Part shown: piece by piece, positions 7,043-13,751 of the stretch | Layout of the letters: each line of letters starts with the position of its first letter | How positions within the stretch are numbered: the first letter of the stretch is position 1 | NCBI GenBank assembly: GCA_965546615.1 | Contig: CBEUVQ010000048.1 | Span: 1-14,389 of the forward strand | Direction of reading: 5' to 3' | DNA length: 14,389 nucleotides | Source: CBEUVQ01 sp965546615 | GTDB taxonomy: Bacteria > Bacillota > Desulfotomaculia > Desulfotomaculales > Desulfohalotomaculaceae | Position numbers and translations under genes: made by a program | Notes under the pieces: model-generated | What the model saw: only the letters and a program-made list of their open reading frames with translations | What the model was told of the DNA's origin: nothing | Database searches by the model: none

Positions 7043-7993
7043 ATGAAAAGAAAACTTGTCACCGGCATAATTTTAGGTGTAGTTCTTTTGTCTTTAATTG
7101 GAGCGGCGATTTTCAGAGACCGCCCGGATTATAACGGGGCGGACGCTTCTTCCGATGAGGGACAAATCGGAATAATTAACGTTACCGGTGTGATTGTCAG
7201 CGGTGGAAGTGTCGGCGGCTTTGGTGGTGTGCAGGCCGGTTCAATGACAATTATTAACCAATTGCGGGAAGCGGCTGAAAATCCGAATATAAAAGCGGTG
7301 GTGCTGTATATAAACAGTCCGGGGGGCAGCCCCGCTGCATCACTGGAGATTGGCAATGAAATTAAACGTCTGCGGCAGTCCGGCAAAAAAGTGATTGCCT
7401 ACATGGCTGATACTGCCGCTTCGGGTGCCTACTGGATATCCTGTGAAACCGATCGCATTGTGGCCAATCCCACCACACTTACCGGCAGCATCGGTGTAAT
7501 TATGCAAACGATGGATTTGCAGGGTTTATACGATAAAATCGGTGTCGATTACAACGTCTTTAAAACCGGTCCATACAAAGATATGGGTTCCAACAACCGC
7601 GATGTCACACCGGAAGAACGTGAAATTTTTCAAAGCCTGCTTGACGATGATTATCAGCAGTTTGTTGATGTGGTAGCGGAAGGAAGAAAAATGGATCGGG
7701 ATCGGGTGCTGGAATTAGCGGACGGACGGGTATACAGCGGCCGCCAGGCCCATGAGCTTGGGCTGGTGGATCAGCTTGGTGATATGTATGATGCCGTGCA
7801 AACCGCTGCTGAAATGGCAGGTATCGAAGGTGAGCCGGAAACGGTGGATTTATCGCCGACCGGTTTTTGGCATGAATTGTTCGGAGAAGTCGCAGCAAGA
7901 AGGTATATGGGCATTAACGGCTTGGAGCTGTTTAACTACCGGCCGATGCTGCTGCCGGGGGGAGGAATTGATTATGAATATATCGGAAGATAA
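7043..7993 (+). CDS. sppA: Signal peptide peptidase SppA, S49 family
   Basis: Membrane-anchored serine protease that in characterised relatives degrades signal peptides left in the membrane. The 316-residue protein begins MKRKLVTGI and has one N-terminal membrane helix (about residues 6-24), so the catalytic domain lies outside the cytoplasmic membrane. This is the short single-domain form typical of Gram-positive bacteria. The Ser-Lys dyad is S127 (TAASGAYWIS) and K179 (GPYKDMGS), 52 residues apart, as in the B. subtilis enzyme (S147/K199). The INSPGGSP oxyanion region and the DGRVYSGRQAHELGLVDQLG end motif are present. AGGGGTG (7026-7032) serves either TTG 7040 or ATG 7043, and I choose the ATG. 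No convincing promoter was found in 6929-7025, although the pyrG terminator implies one. Confidence 0.94.
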   Translation: MKRKLVTGIILGVVLLSLIGAAIFRDRPDYNGADASSDEGQIGIINVTGVIVSGGSVGGFGGVQAGSMTIINQLREAAENPNIKAVVLYINSPGGSPAASLEIGNEIKRLRQSGKKVIAYMADTAASGAYWISCETDRIVANPTTLTGSIGVIMQTMDLQGLYDKIGVDYNVFKTGPYKDMGSNNRDVTPEEREIFQSLLDDDYQQFVDVVAEGRKMDRDRVLELADGRVYSGRQAHELGLVDQLGDMYDAVQTAAEMAGIEGEPETVDLSPTGFWHELFGEVAARRYMGINGLELFNYRPMLLPGGGIDYEYIGR

Positions 7994-8720
7994 CAATAAA
8001 GAAGCCGAGTTTAGTGCAGACGGCATAAGCCATGCTGAACCGCTTGGCAGTCAACCGCCGCAAAAATTTACACTGTATGATTTGTTTTACGGTATTTTGC
8101 TTGAACCTGTCAAAACCTTTCGCATGCTGGCGGAAAAAACGCCGCTTGGTTTGACGGTGCTGCTGGTGCTGGGATTGAATTTGATTTTGGCGATAATGAA
8201 TATGTTTGGCACCAATTATGACATATTTACATCGATGTTTAACAGCAGTCCTTATATGGGCGAAGCAATGACCAGATTGTTGGAAGCTGCCGCCCCCATA
8301 GCGGCTGTCGTGGAATTCACTGCGAACATTGTATGGTGGTTTGTATACGCCGGCTTACTGCACTTACTGGCGGAATTTTACGGCGGCCAAGGCCGGGCGG
8401 TATCTACCTTTGCGGTATATGGCTTGGCCGGGCTGCCGGCAGTTATCTTCATTCCGCTGCAGCTTATAGAAATCATTTTCCCTGATTCCGCTGTAGTAAG
8501 ATTAATTATGTTCATTGCTGCCTTAGCGATAATTGTCTGGGGGATTGTGCTGCTGACTGTTGGTTTAAGAGAAGTGCATCGCTTTTCTACCGGTAAAGCG
8601 ATTGCCGTCATTGTCACCCCGTGGGCGGCAGCAGTTGTGCTGGGCATTATTGCGGTGGCTGCTATCACCGGCTTAATAGCGTCAATTGCACCACACCTGC
8701 AGCAGTTTGGCAACTTTTAA
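7974..8720 (+). CDS. Yip1-domain membrane protein
   Basis: A 248-residue integral membrane protein of the Yip1/YIF1 type, whose bacterial members have no settled function. After a polar N-terminal tail of about 30 residues comes the family entry segment FTLYDLFYGILLEPVKTFRM, then about five hydrophobic segments near residues 58-78, 106-133, 146-168, 173-198 and 209-238. ATG 7974 has GGAGG (7961-7965) 8 bases upstream and lies inside sppA, overlapping its end by 20 bases in a different frame, so the two are probably translationally coupled. A role linked to membrane quality control with SppA is an inference from this overlap only. Confidence 0.8.
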   Translation: MNISEDNNKEAEFSADGISHAEPLGSQPPQKFTLYDLFYGILLEPVKTFRMLAEKTPLGLTVLLVLGLNLILAIMNMFGTNYDIFTSMFNSSPYMGEAMTRLLEAAAPIAAVVEFTANIVWWFVYAGLLHLLAEFYGGQGRAVSTFAVYGLAGLPAVIFIPLQLIEIIFPDSAVVRLIMFIAALAIIVWGIVLLTVGLREVHRFSTGKAIAVIVTPWAAAVVLGIIAVAAITGLIASIAPHLQQFGNF

Positions 8721-8726
8721 AAACCG

Positions 8727-8756
8727 GAAGGAAATTCCTGCTTTTGTACCGAATTT
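8727..8756 (+). promoter_or_regulatory. Sigma-H promoter of the spo0F-like gene
   Basis: GAAGGAAAT (8727-8735) fits the sigma-H -35 consensus RnAGGAwWW, and ACCGAATTT (8748-8756) fits the -10 consensus RnnGAATww, with a 12-base spacer, inside the accepted range. Every specified position matches. In B. subtilis, spo0F is a known sigma-H target, so a match directly upstream of this homologue is unlikely to be chance. Initiation would be near 8761, so the gene's start codon must lie downstream of that. Confidence 0.75.
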
Positions 8757-8791
8757 TACTAATGTTTGTGTTTGTTCAGGGGGGTGGGAAA

Positions 8792-9193
8792 ATTTTTGCT
8801 AAGCAGTACCGGCTGTTAATTGTCGATGATCAATTGGGTATCAGAAAATTGCTTTATGAAGTGTTTAACGACCGATACAGCGTGATTGAGGCTGAAAACG
8901 GCTCCGATGCTTTGCAGAAGACCGAAGAGATGCAGCCGGACATAATTTTGTTGGATATGAAAATGCCGGGAATGAGCGGGCTGGAAACGTTAAAGCTGCT
9001 TCGGGAAAAAAATTGCACTGTTCCGGTGATTATGATGACTGCATTTGAAGGTGAAGTGCTGCTGCCGAAAGAGATCGATCTCGGGCCGTTATATAATATT
9101 TACAAACCTTTTGATCTTAATAAACTGCGCGTGTTGGTTGAGGATGTTTTGAAAAGCAATCAAAATAATATTCATATTTGTAACGGATCGTAA
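8792..9193 (+). CDS. spo0F: Spo0F-like single-domain response regulator
   Basis: Stand-alone phosphoacceptor domain with no output domain. In B. subtilis, Spo0F relays phosphate from sporulation kinases to Spo0B and Spo0A. Here YRLLIVDDQLGIRKLLYEVF carries the acidic pocket and the DDQxGIR signature of Spo0F. The phosphorylated Asp is D55 (LLDMKMPGMSG), the conserved Thr T83 (MMTAFEG) and the Lys K105 (YKPFDL), matching D54/T82/K104 of B. subtilis. Position before fba, as in Bacillus, supports orthology. The start is a problem: AGGGGGGTGGG (8778-8788) is an obvious SD, but the only in-frame codon at the right distance is ATT 8792. The in-frame ATG 8762 and GTG 8768 lie before the SD and at the predicted transcript start. 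A one-base loss after TTG 8796 is possible. Product about 133 residues with a short extra C-terminal tail. Confidence 0.85.
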   Translation: MFAKQYRLLIVDDQLGIRKLLYEVFNDRYSVIEAENGSDALQKTEEMQPDIILLDMKMPGMSGLETLKLLREKNCTVPVIMMTAFEGEVLLPKEIDLGPLYNIYKPFDLNKLRVLVEDVLKSNQNNIHICNGS

Positions 9194-9262
9194 AAGGAAT
9201 TTATACACCGGTGGCGAAGTATTCACTAGAAATTAGTGATGTATGTTTGGAGGGTATCAGTA

Positions 9263-9961
9263 ATGATCATACCCACCGACACGGTGTTGGCAATGCGCTG
9301 CCCCGAGTGCGGGAAGCTTGAATTTCATGTTATCTCGCGGTTTGCTTTTTCCGGCAGCCGGGTTTTGGAGGTAAAGTGCTCCTGCGGGGCAACGCTGCTT
9401 TCTGCCCAAAAAAGAGCCAATGGTTTTTACCGGCTTCAATTACCCTGCGTGATTTGCGAGTTTAAGCACCAACGGCAAATTTCCGGTGCTAAGTTATGGT
9501 CCGGTCAATTAATCAACCTGTACTGCCAAGAAACCGGTGTTGAACTGGGTCATATCGGTCCGGAAGATAAAGTGCGGGAAGCGGTGAAAAGCGGCGATTA
9601 TGACCTGAATTCTTTAATCGAACAGTTTGAAGATGATGATTACTTCAATAATTCTGGTATTATGTATGAGGTGTTAAACCGGCTGCATGATATTGCTGAA
9701 AAAAACGGTTTGTACTGCCAGTGCGGTAACGATGCCATAGATGTGGAAATCTTTCCCGAACGGCTGGAGCTGTACTGCAAAGAATGCGGCAGTGTAAACA
9801 TCATTTATGCAGAAACCGAAGAAGATTTAGAAGTGATTAAAGAGGTGGACTGCATCGAATTAACCCGCCACGGCTTTAAGTTCTTGGACAGTTGGGGCAG
9901 CGGGAGCAGCAAACCTAAGCCAAAATCAAAAAAAGACCGCAGAAAACATAATAAGCATTAA
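9263..9961 (+). CDS. Unrecognised cysteine-rich (zinc-ribbon-like) protein
   Basis: I do not recognise a named family. ATG 9263 is chosen because GGAGGG (9249-9254) lies 8 bases upstream, giving 232 residues. Visible are repeated cysteine pairs: CPEC (13-16), CSC (39-41), CVIC (62-65), C88, CQC (152-154) and CKEC (172-175). This suggests two metal-binding ribbons near the N-terminus and one at 152-175, separated by an acidic helical stretch (about 98-148, with EDDDY). The last 20 residues are lysine- and serine-rich (KPKPKSKKDRRKHNKH), like a nucleic-acid- or ribosome-binding tail. There is no signal peptide or membrane segment, so it should be cytosolic. It lies 69 bases after the spo0F-like gene and before fba, where B. 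subtilis has no equivalent gene. A DNA- or RNA-binding role is inference only. Confidence 0.7.
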   Translation: MIIPTDTVLAMRCPECGKLEFHVISRFAFSGSRVLEVKCSCGATLLSAQKRANGFYRLQLPCVICEFKHQRQISGAKLWSGQLINLYCQETGVELGHIGPEDKVREAVKSGDYDLNSLIEQFEDDDYFNNSGIMYEVLNRLHDIAEKNGLYCQCGNDAIDVEIFPERLELYCKECGSVNIIYAETEEDLEVIKEVDCIELTRHGFKFLDSWGSGSSKPKPKSKKDRRKHNKH

Positions 9962-10036
9962 ACGCTTAATTATATAAAAATCACATAAACTGCCCCGGCA
10001 TTGGTCATAATGATTTTGACCGTGGGTAAAGCGAGA

Positions 10037-10063
10037 GCTCGGACAGGCGGTCCGGGCATTTTT
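10037..10063 (+). terminator. Terminator-like hairpin before fba
   Basis: GCTCGGAC (10037-10044), loop AGGCG, GTCCGGGC (10050-10057; one G-U pair), then A and five T (10059-10063). It ends the unit containing sppA to the cysteine-rich gene, or acts as an attenuator in the fba leader. Upstream TGCCC (9991-9995) can pair with GGGCA (10054-10058), and GGTCA (10003-10007) with TGACC (10017-10021), so an alternative fold that disrupts the terminator can be drawn. Confidence 0.7.
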
Positions 10064-10134
10064 GTGAATAAAGCAGCCTTTTAATTTTGCTTTTAATAAA
10101 AAAATTTATTATTAAATTAAGGGGGTTTTTCCGC

Positions 10135-10989
10135 ATGTCATTGGTAACAGTAGCAGAACTGCTTCAAAAGGCGGAAGCCGGCGGTTATGCCGTTGGTGCA
10201 TTTAACTGCAACAACATGGAAATTGTGCAGGCCATTATTGCTGCCGCCGAAGCAGAAAAAGCGCCGGTAATTATTCAGGCCAGTCAAGGGGCAATTAAAT
10301 ATGCCGGATTAGAGTGGATTGTCGGTATGGCCAAACTGGCTGCCGATCAAAGTAAAGTACCGGTAGCGCTCCATCTTGATCACGGAACCAGTTTTGAACA
10401 GTGTGTACAGTGTATTCGTGCCGGCTTCAGCTCTGTAATGATCGACGGTTCTAAACATCCGCTGGATGAAAATATTGCACTGACCAACAAAGTGCTTGAA
10501 GTTGCCCGGGCATCAGGGGTATCTGTTGAAGCTGAATTGGGTAAAATTGGTGGTACAGAGGATGATATCACTGTTGATGAACGTGACGCCATGTTTACTG
10601 ACCCGCAGGAGGCGAAAATCTTTGTAGACAGTACCGGGGTTGACTCTTTGGCGGTAGCTATCGGCACCGCTCACGGCCAGTACAAAGGTGAGCCGAAGCT
10701 TGATTTCGAACGACTGGCAAAAATTAAAGAACTGGTTAAAATACCGATTGTGCTGCACGGCTCCTCCGGCGTGCCCGATGAGGCGCTTAAAAAAGCTGTT
10801 TCTTTAGGTGTAAGAAAAATAAATATCGACACCAACATCAGAGAAGCCATTACTTACACCATTCGGCAGGTGCTCAATGAAAAGCCAAAAGAAATTGATC
10901 CCAGAAAGGTACTTGGTCCCGCCAGAGATAAAGCAATTGAAGTAATCAGAGAAAAAATAAGAGTGTTTGGTTCCAGCGGCAAAGCATAA
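10135..10989 (+). CDS. fba: Class II fructose-1,6-bisphosphate aldolase
   Basis: Zinc-dependent cytosolic aldolase that interconverts fructose 1,6-bisphosphate with glyceraldehyde 3-phosphate and dihydroxyacetone phosphate in glycolysis and gluconeogenesis. ATG 10135 has AAGGGGG (10119-10125) upstream, and the resulting 284 residues are the usual length of the GatY/Fba group. HLDHG (80-84) supplies the catalytic D82 and zinc ligand H83. H180 (GTAHGQYKG) and H208 (VLHGSSG) complete the zinc site. The phosphate loops GSSG and INIDTNIR are present. Placement after the spo0F-like gene and before the transaldolase mirrors B. subtilis fbaA. The close tagatose-bisphosphate aldolases cannot be excluded from sequence alone, but the context favours the glycolytic enzyme. 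The 72 bases between the hairpin at 10063 and the start are AT-rich with no clear promoter. Confidence 0.94.
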   Translation: MSLVTVAELLQKAEAGGYAVGAFNCNNMEIVQAIIAAAEAEKAPVIIQASQGAIKYAGLEWIVGMAKLAADQSKVPVALHLDHGTSFEQCVQCIRAGFSSVMIDGSKHPLDENIALTNKVLEVARASGVSVEAELGKIGGTEDDITVDERDAMFTDPQEAKIFVDSTGVDSLAVAIGTAHGQYKGEPKLDFERLAKIKELVKIPIVLHGSSGVPDEALKKAVSLGVRKINIDTNIREAITYTIRQVLNEKPKEIDPRKVLGPARDKAIEVIREKIRVFGSSGKA

Positions 10990-11002
10990 GTATTAGTTAA
11001 GG

Positions 11003-11024
11003 GGGCGCGAATTAAATCGCGCCC
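11003..11024 (+). promoter_or_regulatory. fba-tal intergenic GC hairpin
   Basis: GGGCGCGA (11003-11010), loop ATTAAA, TCGCGCCC (11017-11024): a perfect 8-bp, GC-rich stem 13 bases after the fba stop. No T-run follows (next bases TGTATACC), so it is not a classical terminator. It may protect the 3' end of fba mRNA or mark processing, letting aldolase be made in excess over the transaldolase. Confidence 0.5.
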
Positions 11025-11057
11025 TGTATACCAAACGGCTGAAAGGGGGATGCGGAA

Positions 11058-11708
11058 ATGCGGCTGTTTCTTGATACAGCCAATATTGAGGATATTCGCG
11101 AAGCCTACCGGTTGGGTGTGATTTCCGGTGTAACCACCAATCCTTCGCTGATTGCCAAAGAAGGACGGGATTTTACCCAGGTGGTTAAGGAAATTGCCGC
11201 TGTTGTGGACGGCCCGATCAGTGCGGAAGCGGTGAGTGTTGATGCCGACGAAATGCTGGCTGAAGCCAAAGAACTGGCTGAAATTCATCCCAATATTGTT
11301 GTTAAAATTCCGATGACCGCCAACGGACTGAAAGTAGTTAAAGCCTGCAGTCAGCAGGGCATTAAAACCAACGTTACGCTGGTGTTTTCCGCCAATCAAG
11401 CACTGCTTGCGGCGCTTGCCGGGGCAGCCTACGTAAGCCCGTTTGTCGGCCGCATTGATGATATCGGTCACGATGGTTCGGAGCTGATTGGCGACATTGC
11501 AGAAATCTTTTCTAACTACAACTTACCCTGTCAAATAATCGCAGCCAGTATTCGCCACCCGCTGCATGTACTGCAATCTGCCAAAGCCGGCGCCCACATT
11601 GCAACAGTGCCTCCTAAAGTATTAAAACAAATGATTAAACATCCCTTAACCGATCTGGGTATTGAAAAATTCCTCGCCGATTGGGCTAAAGTTTCCGGTA
11701 AAAAATAA
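11058..11708 (+). CDS. tal: Transaldolase, TalC/fructose-6-phosphate aldolase type
   Basis: Schiff-base aldolase of the short (about 215-residue) TalC/FSA group; here 216 residues. It most likely acts as transaldolase in the non-oxidative pentose phosphate pathway, as B. subtilis YwjH does, although FSA activity cannot be ruled out from sequence. MRLFLDTANIEDI opens the barrel with the conserved Asp. GVTTNPSLIAKEG (residues 24-36) and the Schiff-base lysine K83 in IVVKIPMT follow. Later come TLVFSANQALLAALAGAAYVSPFVGR and the phosphate-binding region near ASIRHP. ATG 11058 has AGGGGGA (11044-11050) upstream. It lies 68 bases after fba, as in the Bacillus fbaA-ywjH pair, and is probably co-transcribed with it. 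No murA or glpX follows, unlike Bacillus. Confidence 0.92.
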   Translation: MRLFLDTANIEDIREAYRLGVISGVTTNPSLIAKEGRDFTQVVKEIAAVVDGPISAEAVSVDADEMLAEAKELAEIHPNIVVKIPMTANGLKVVKACSQQGIKTNVTLVFSANQALLAALAGAAYVSPFVGRIDDIGHDGSELIGDIAEIFSNYNLPCQIIAASIRHPLHVLQSAKAGAHIATVPPKVLKQMIKHPLTDLGIEKFLADWAKVSGKK

Positions 11709-11724
11709 CAGAATACATCAATTG

Positions 11725-11754
11725 TTGACAGCTGCAATTAAATATCGATATACT
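11725..11754 (+). promoter_or_regulatory. Sigma-A promoter of the DUF2062-rho unit
   Basis: TTGACA (11725-11730), 18-base spacer, TATACT (11749-11754): a perfect -35 and a five-of-six -10. Initiation near 11761 gives a leader of about 50 bases that includes a small hairpin GCCAAG (11777-11782)/CTTGGC (11789-11794) just before the SD AGGAGG (11799-11804). It starts only 17 bases after the tal stop, and no terminator separates the units. Confidence 0.78.
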
Positions 11755-11809
11755 TAAAATGAGTAAATAAGTAACGGCCAAGGATATTCTTGGCAGCCAG
11801 GAGGACAAA

Positions 11810-12346
11810 GTGGTCAGCAGGTTCACAAGCAAACTTAAAGACAATTATAACAAATTAATGAACCTGCCCGATGCCCCCGATAAAGTAGCCGGTGGGGTAG
11901 CAATCGGTGTCGGAATGGATTTTTTACCTATTCCAATTATCAGTATTCCGGTAAGTTATCTGGTAGCCCGGGCAGTGGGTCTCAACGGGTTGGCGGCGGC
12001 ACTTACTGCGATGCTTTTAAAATGGGCGGTTCCGTTTTTTTATGCCATCAATATTATGGTGGGACGCTTAATTTTAATGGGTCGTACCGAGACACCTCAT
12101 GCAGTTTTTGCTGATTTTGATTTTACCAAATTAGATGCTTGGCTTGCTTGGTTTAAATCATTAGGACAGCCCTTTTTGATCGGTGCAGGTATTAATTCTT
12201 TATTTGCTTTTGTAGTTGTTTATTTCGCTTTTAAGAAATTTATGCTGCGCCGGCAGCAGAAGTTTCAACAAAAACAAATCTCAAAAAATTCCTCTCAACA
12301 ATGCGTTAAAGCTTCAAACAAGCATGTTACTGAAAATAACAGATAA
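11810..12346 (+). CDS. DUF2062 membrane protein
   Basis: A 178-residue integral membrane protein with the DUF2062 pattern. A short amphipathic start is followed by GGVAIGVGMDFLPIPIISIPVSYLVARAVGLN (about residues 28-59), a second hydrophobic segment with the KWAVPFFYAINIMVGRLIL core (about 71-89), and a third near residues 118-143. The last 35 residues are polar, rich in Gln, Lys and Ser, and presumably cytoplasmic. The biochemical function of the family is unknown; some members are fused to glycosyltransferases, which does not help here. GTG 11810 follows AGGAGG at 5 bases. The gene has its own consensus promoter, and its stop lies 10-25 bases before rho, so it is the first gene of a rho transcript. 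Bacillus has murA and glpX in this place. Confidence 0.82.
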   Translation: MVSRFTSKLKDNYNKLMNLPDAPDKVAGGVAIGVGMDFLPIPIISIPVSYLVARAVGLNGLAAALTAMLLKWAVPFFYAINIMVGRLILMGRTETPHAVFADFDFTKLDAWLAWFKSLGQPFLIGAGINSLFAFVVVYFAFKKFMLRRQQKFQQKQISKNSSQQCVKASNKHVTENNR

Positions 12347-12371
12347 TTAAATAAAGATGGGAGAATACATT

Positions 12372-13688
12372 TTGGATGTAAATATTAACAACCTGGAAGA
12401 CAAAACAATGGTTGAGCTGTACAAAATAGCTCGCGCCATGGAAATACCGGGTTATTATAAACTCCGTAAAAAAGAGTTGATATTTGAAATTATCAAAGCA
12501 AAAACCGAGAAAGAAGGCATTATTCAGGCCCAAGGGGTATTGGAAAGAATGCCGGACGGCTATGGTTTTTTGCGGCCGTTTAAATATCACCCCAGCAACG
12601 ACGATATTTACGTGTCGGCATCGCAGATCAGAAAGTTTGATCTGCGCACCGGAGACCGTGTTTCCGGCCAGGTGCGCCGACCGAAAGATAACGAACGCTA
12701 CTTTGCCCTGCTCAGAGTAGAGCAGGTGAACGGCGATTCTCCGGATATATCCCCCGAAAGACTGCACTTTGACGGTTTAACCCCTCTCTATCCTAAAAAA
12801 AGAATCACACTGGAAACAAAACCGGATAAAATCAGCACGCGGATAATTGATTTAGTTGCTCCTATCGGTCGGGGGCAGCGGGGCTTAATTGTTGCGCCGC
12901 CTAAAGCAGGTAAAACGATACTGTTGAAGGAAATCGCCAACAGCATTACTAAAAACCATCCGGACATTGAACTGCTGGTGCTTTTAATTGATGAACGCCC
13001 GGAAGAGGTTACCGATATTGAACGCTCGGTAAAAGGTGAGGTTGTAAGTTCAACCTTTGACGAACCGCCGGAAAATCACGTTAAAGTAGCGGATATGGTG
13101 CTGGAGCGGGCTAAGCGCTTAGTGGAGCATAAGCGCGATGTGGTGATTTTGCTGGACAGCATTACCCGGCTTGCCCGGGCGCACAACTTGGTGGTGCCCC
13201 CCAGCGGCCGGACGCTTTCCGGCGGTGTTGACCCGGCTTCACTGTATAAACCGAAGCGGTTTTTCGGTGCCGCCCGCAACCTGGAAGAAGGCGGCAGCTT
13301 AACAATTTTAGCCACCGCGTTAATTGAAACAGGCAGCCGGATGGATGAAGTAATTTTCGAAGAATTTAAAGGTACCGGTAATATGGAACTGATTTTAGAC
13401 CGCCGTTTGTCAGAACGCCGGTTATTCCCGGCCATTGACGTGCAGCGATCCGGTACCCGTCGGGAAGAAGATTTGCTTTCTAAAGAAGAATTAGAATGGG
13501 TTTGGGGATTTCGCCGTGCTTTCAGCAGCGCCACTTCGGTGGATGCGATGGAAAACATTATTGAGCGCATGAAAAACAGCAAAACCAATGCGGAGATGAT
13601 CAGTATGATGAAAGAACATCGCCGCCGTGCTAAGTCGCTGGTGCCTAAGCATCCGCCTTCCCGCGTAAATACCAACTTAAATAATTAA
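12372..13688 (+). CDS. rho: Transcription termination factor Rho
   Basis: Hexameric RNA-dependent ATPase helicase that ends untranslated transcripts. I prefer TTG 12372: GGGAG (12359-12363) sits 8 bases before it and the product then begins MDVNINNLEDKTMVELYKIA, like other Rho proteins. ATG 12357 lacks an SD and adds five residues. The 438 residues contain the N-terminal helical domain (about 4-45, ending LRKKELIFEII). The cold-shock-like primary RNA-binding domain spans about 53-118 (GVLERMPDGYGFLR). The ATPase core has Walker A APPKAGKT with K181, the same number as in E. coli, and Walker B VVILLDSITRLAR with D262. There is no large Asn/Gly-rich insertion as in actinobacteria. It is transcribed with the DUF2062 gene. 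No long leader for autoregulation is visible, and rpmE does not follow. Confidence 0.97.
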   Translation: MDVNINNLEDKTMVELYKIARAMEIPGYYKLRKKELIFEIIKAKTEKEGIIQAQGVLERMPDGYGFLRPFKYHPSNDDIYVSASQIRKFDLRTGDRVSGQVRRPKDNERYFALLRVEQVNGDSPDISPERLHFDGLTPLYPKKRITLETKPDKISTRIIDLVAPIGRGQRGLIVAPPKAGKTILLKEIANSITKNHPDIELLVLLIDERPEEVTDIERSVKGEVVSSTFDEPPENHVKVADMVLERAKRLVEHKRDVVILLDSITRLARAHNLVVPPSGRTLSGGVDPASLYKPKRFFGAARNLEEGGSLTILATALIETGSRMDEVIFEEFKGTGNMELILDRRLSERRLFPAIDVQRSGTRREEDLLSKEELEWVWGFRRAFSSATSVDAMENIIERMKNSKTNAEMISMMKEHRRRAKSLVPKHPPSRVNTNLNN

Positions 13689-13697
13689 GTATAGATT

Positions 13698-13745
13698 ACA
13701 CCTCTAATGGCAATACTGGTAATGACTATTGTCATTATGAGGTGT
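13698..13745 (+). promoter_or_regulatory. SD-sequestering, refoldable hairpin before the LysM/M23 gene
   Basis: The 5' arm ACACCTC (13698-13704) plus TAATGGCAATA (13705-13715) pairs with TATTGTCATTA (13727-13737) plus GAGGTGT (13739-13745), with one G-U pair and one bulged T (13738). The 3' arm contains GAGGTG, the SD of the next gene (7 bases before ATG 13752). The loop carries TAATGAC (13720-13726), which can instead pair perfectly with GTCATTA (13731-13737) around TATT, breaking the long stem and freeing the SD. No T-run follows, so it is not a terminator. Confidence 0.6.
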
Positions 13746-13751
13746 AAAAAA

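Noticed and set aside
9223..9239. TCACTA/TAGTGA inverted repeat before the cysteine-rich gene.
   Set aside because: Only 6 bp, AT-rich and without promoter elements beside it; too weak to call an operator.
10087..10115. Possible promoter TTGCTT-N17-TATTAA before fba.
   Set aside because: Poor match to both hexamers, and its start site would fall at the fba SD.
11003..11024. GC hairpin after fba as an intrinsic terminator.
   Set aside because: No T-run follows the stem and tal starts shortly after without a promoter; kept as a stability element.
10135..11708. Aldolase plus transaldolase near dsrAB could suggest a sulfoquinovose (sulfo-transaldolase) pathway feeding sulfite to DsrAB.
   Set aside because: The pair sits in the conserved spo0F-fbaA-ywjH-rho order of central metabolism, over 7 kb from dsr, and no sulfosugar isomerase, transporter or sulfolactaldehyde enzyme is present.
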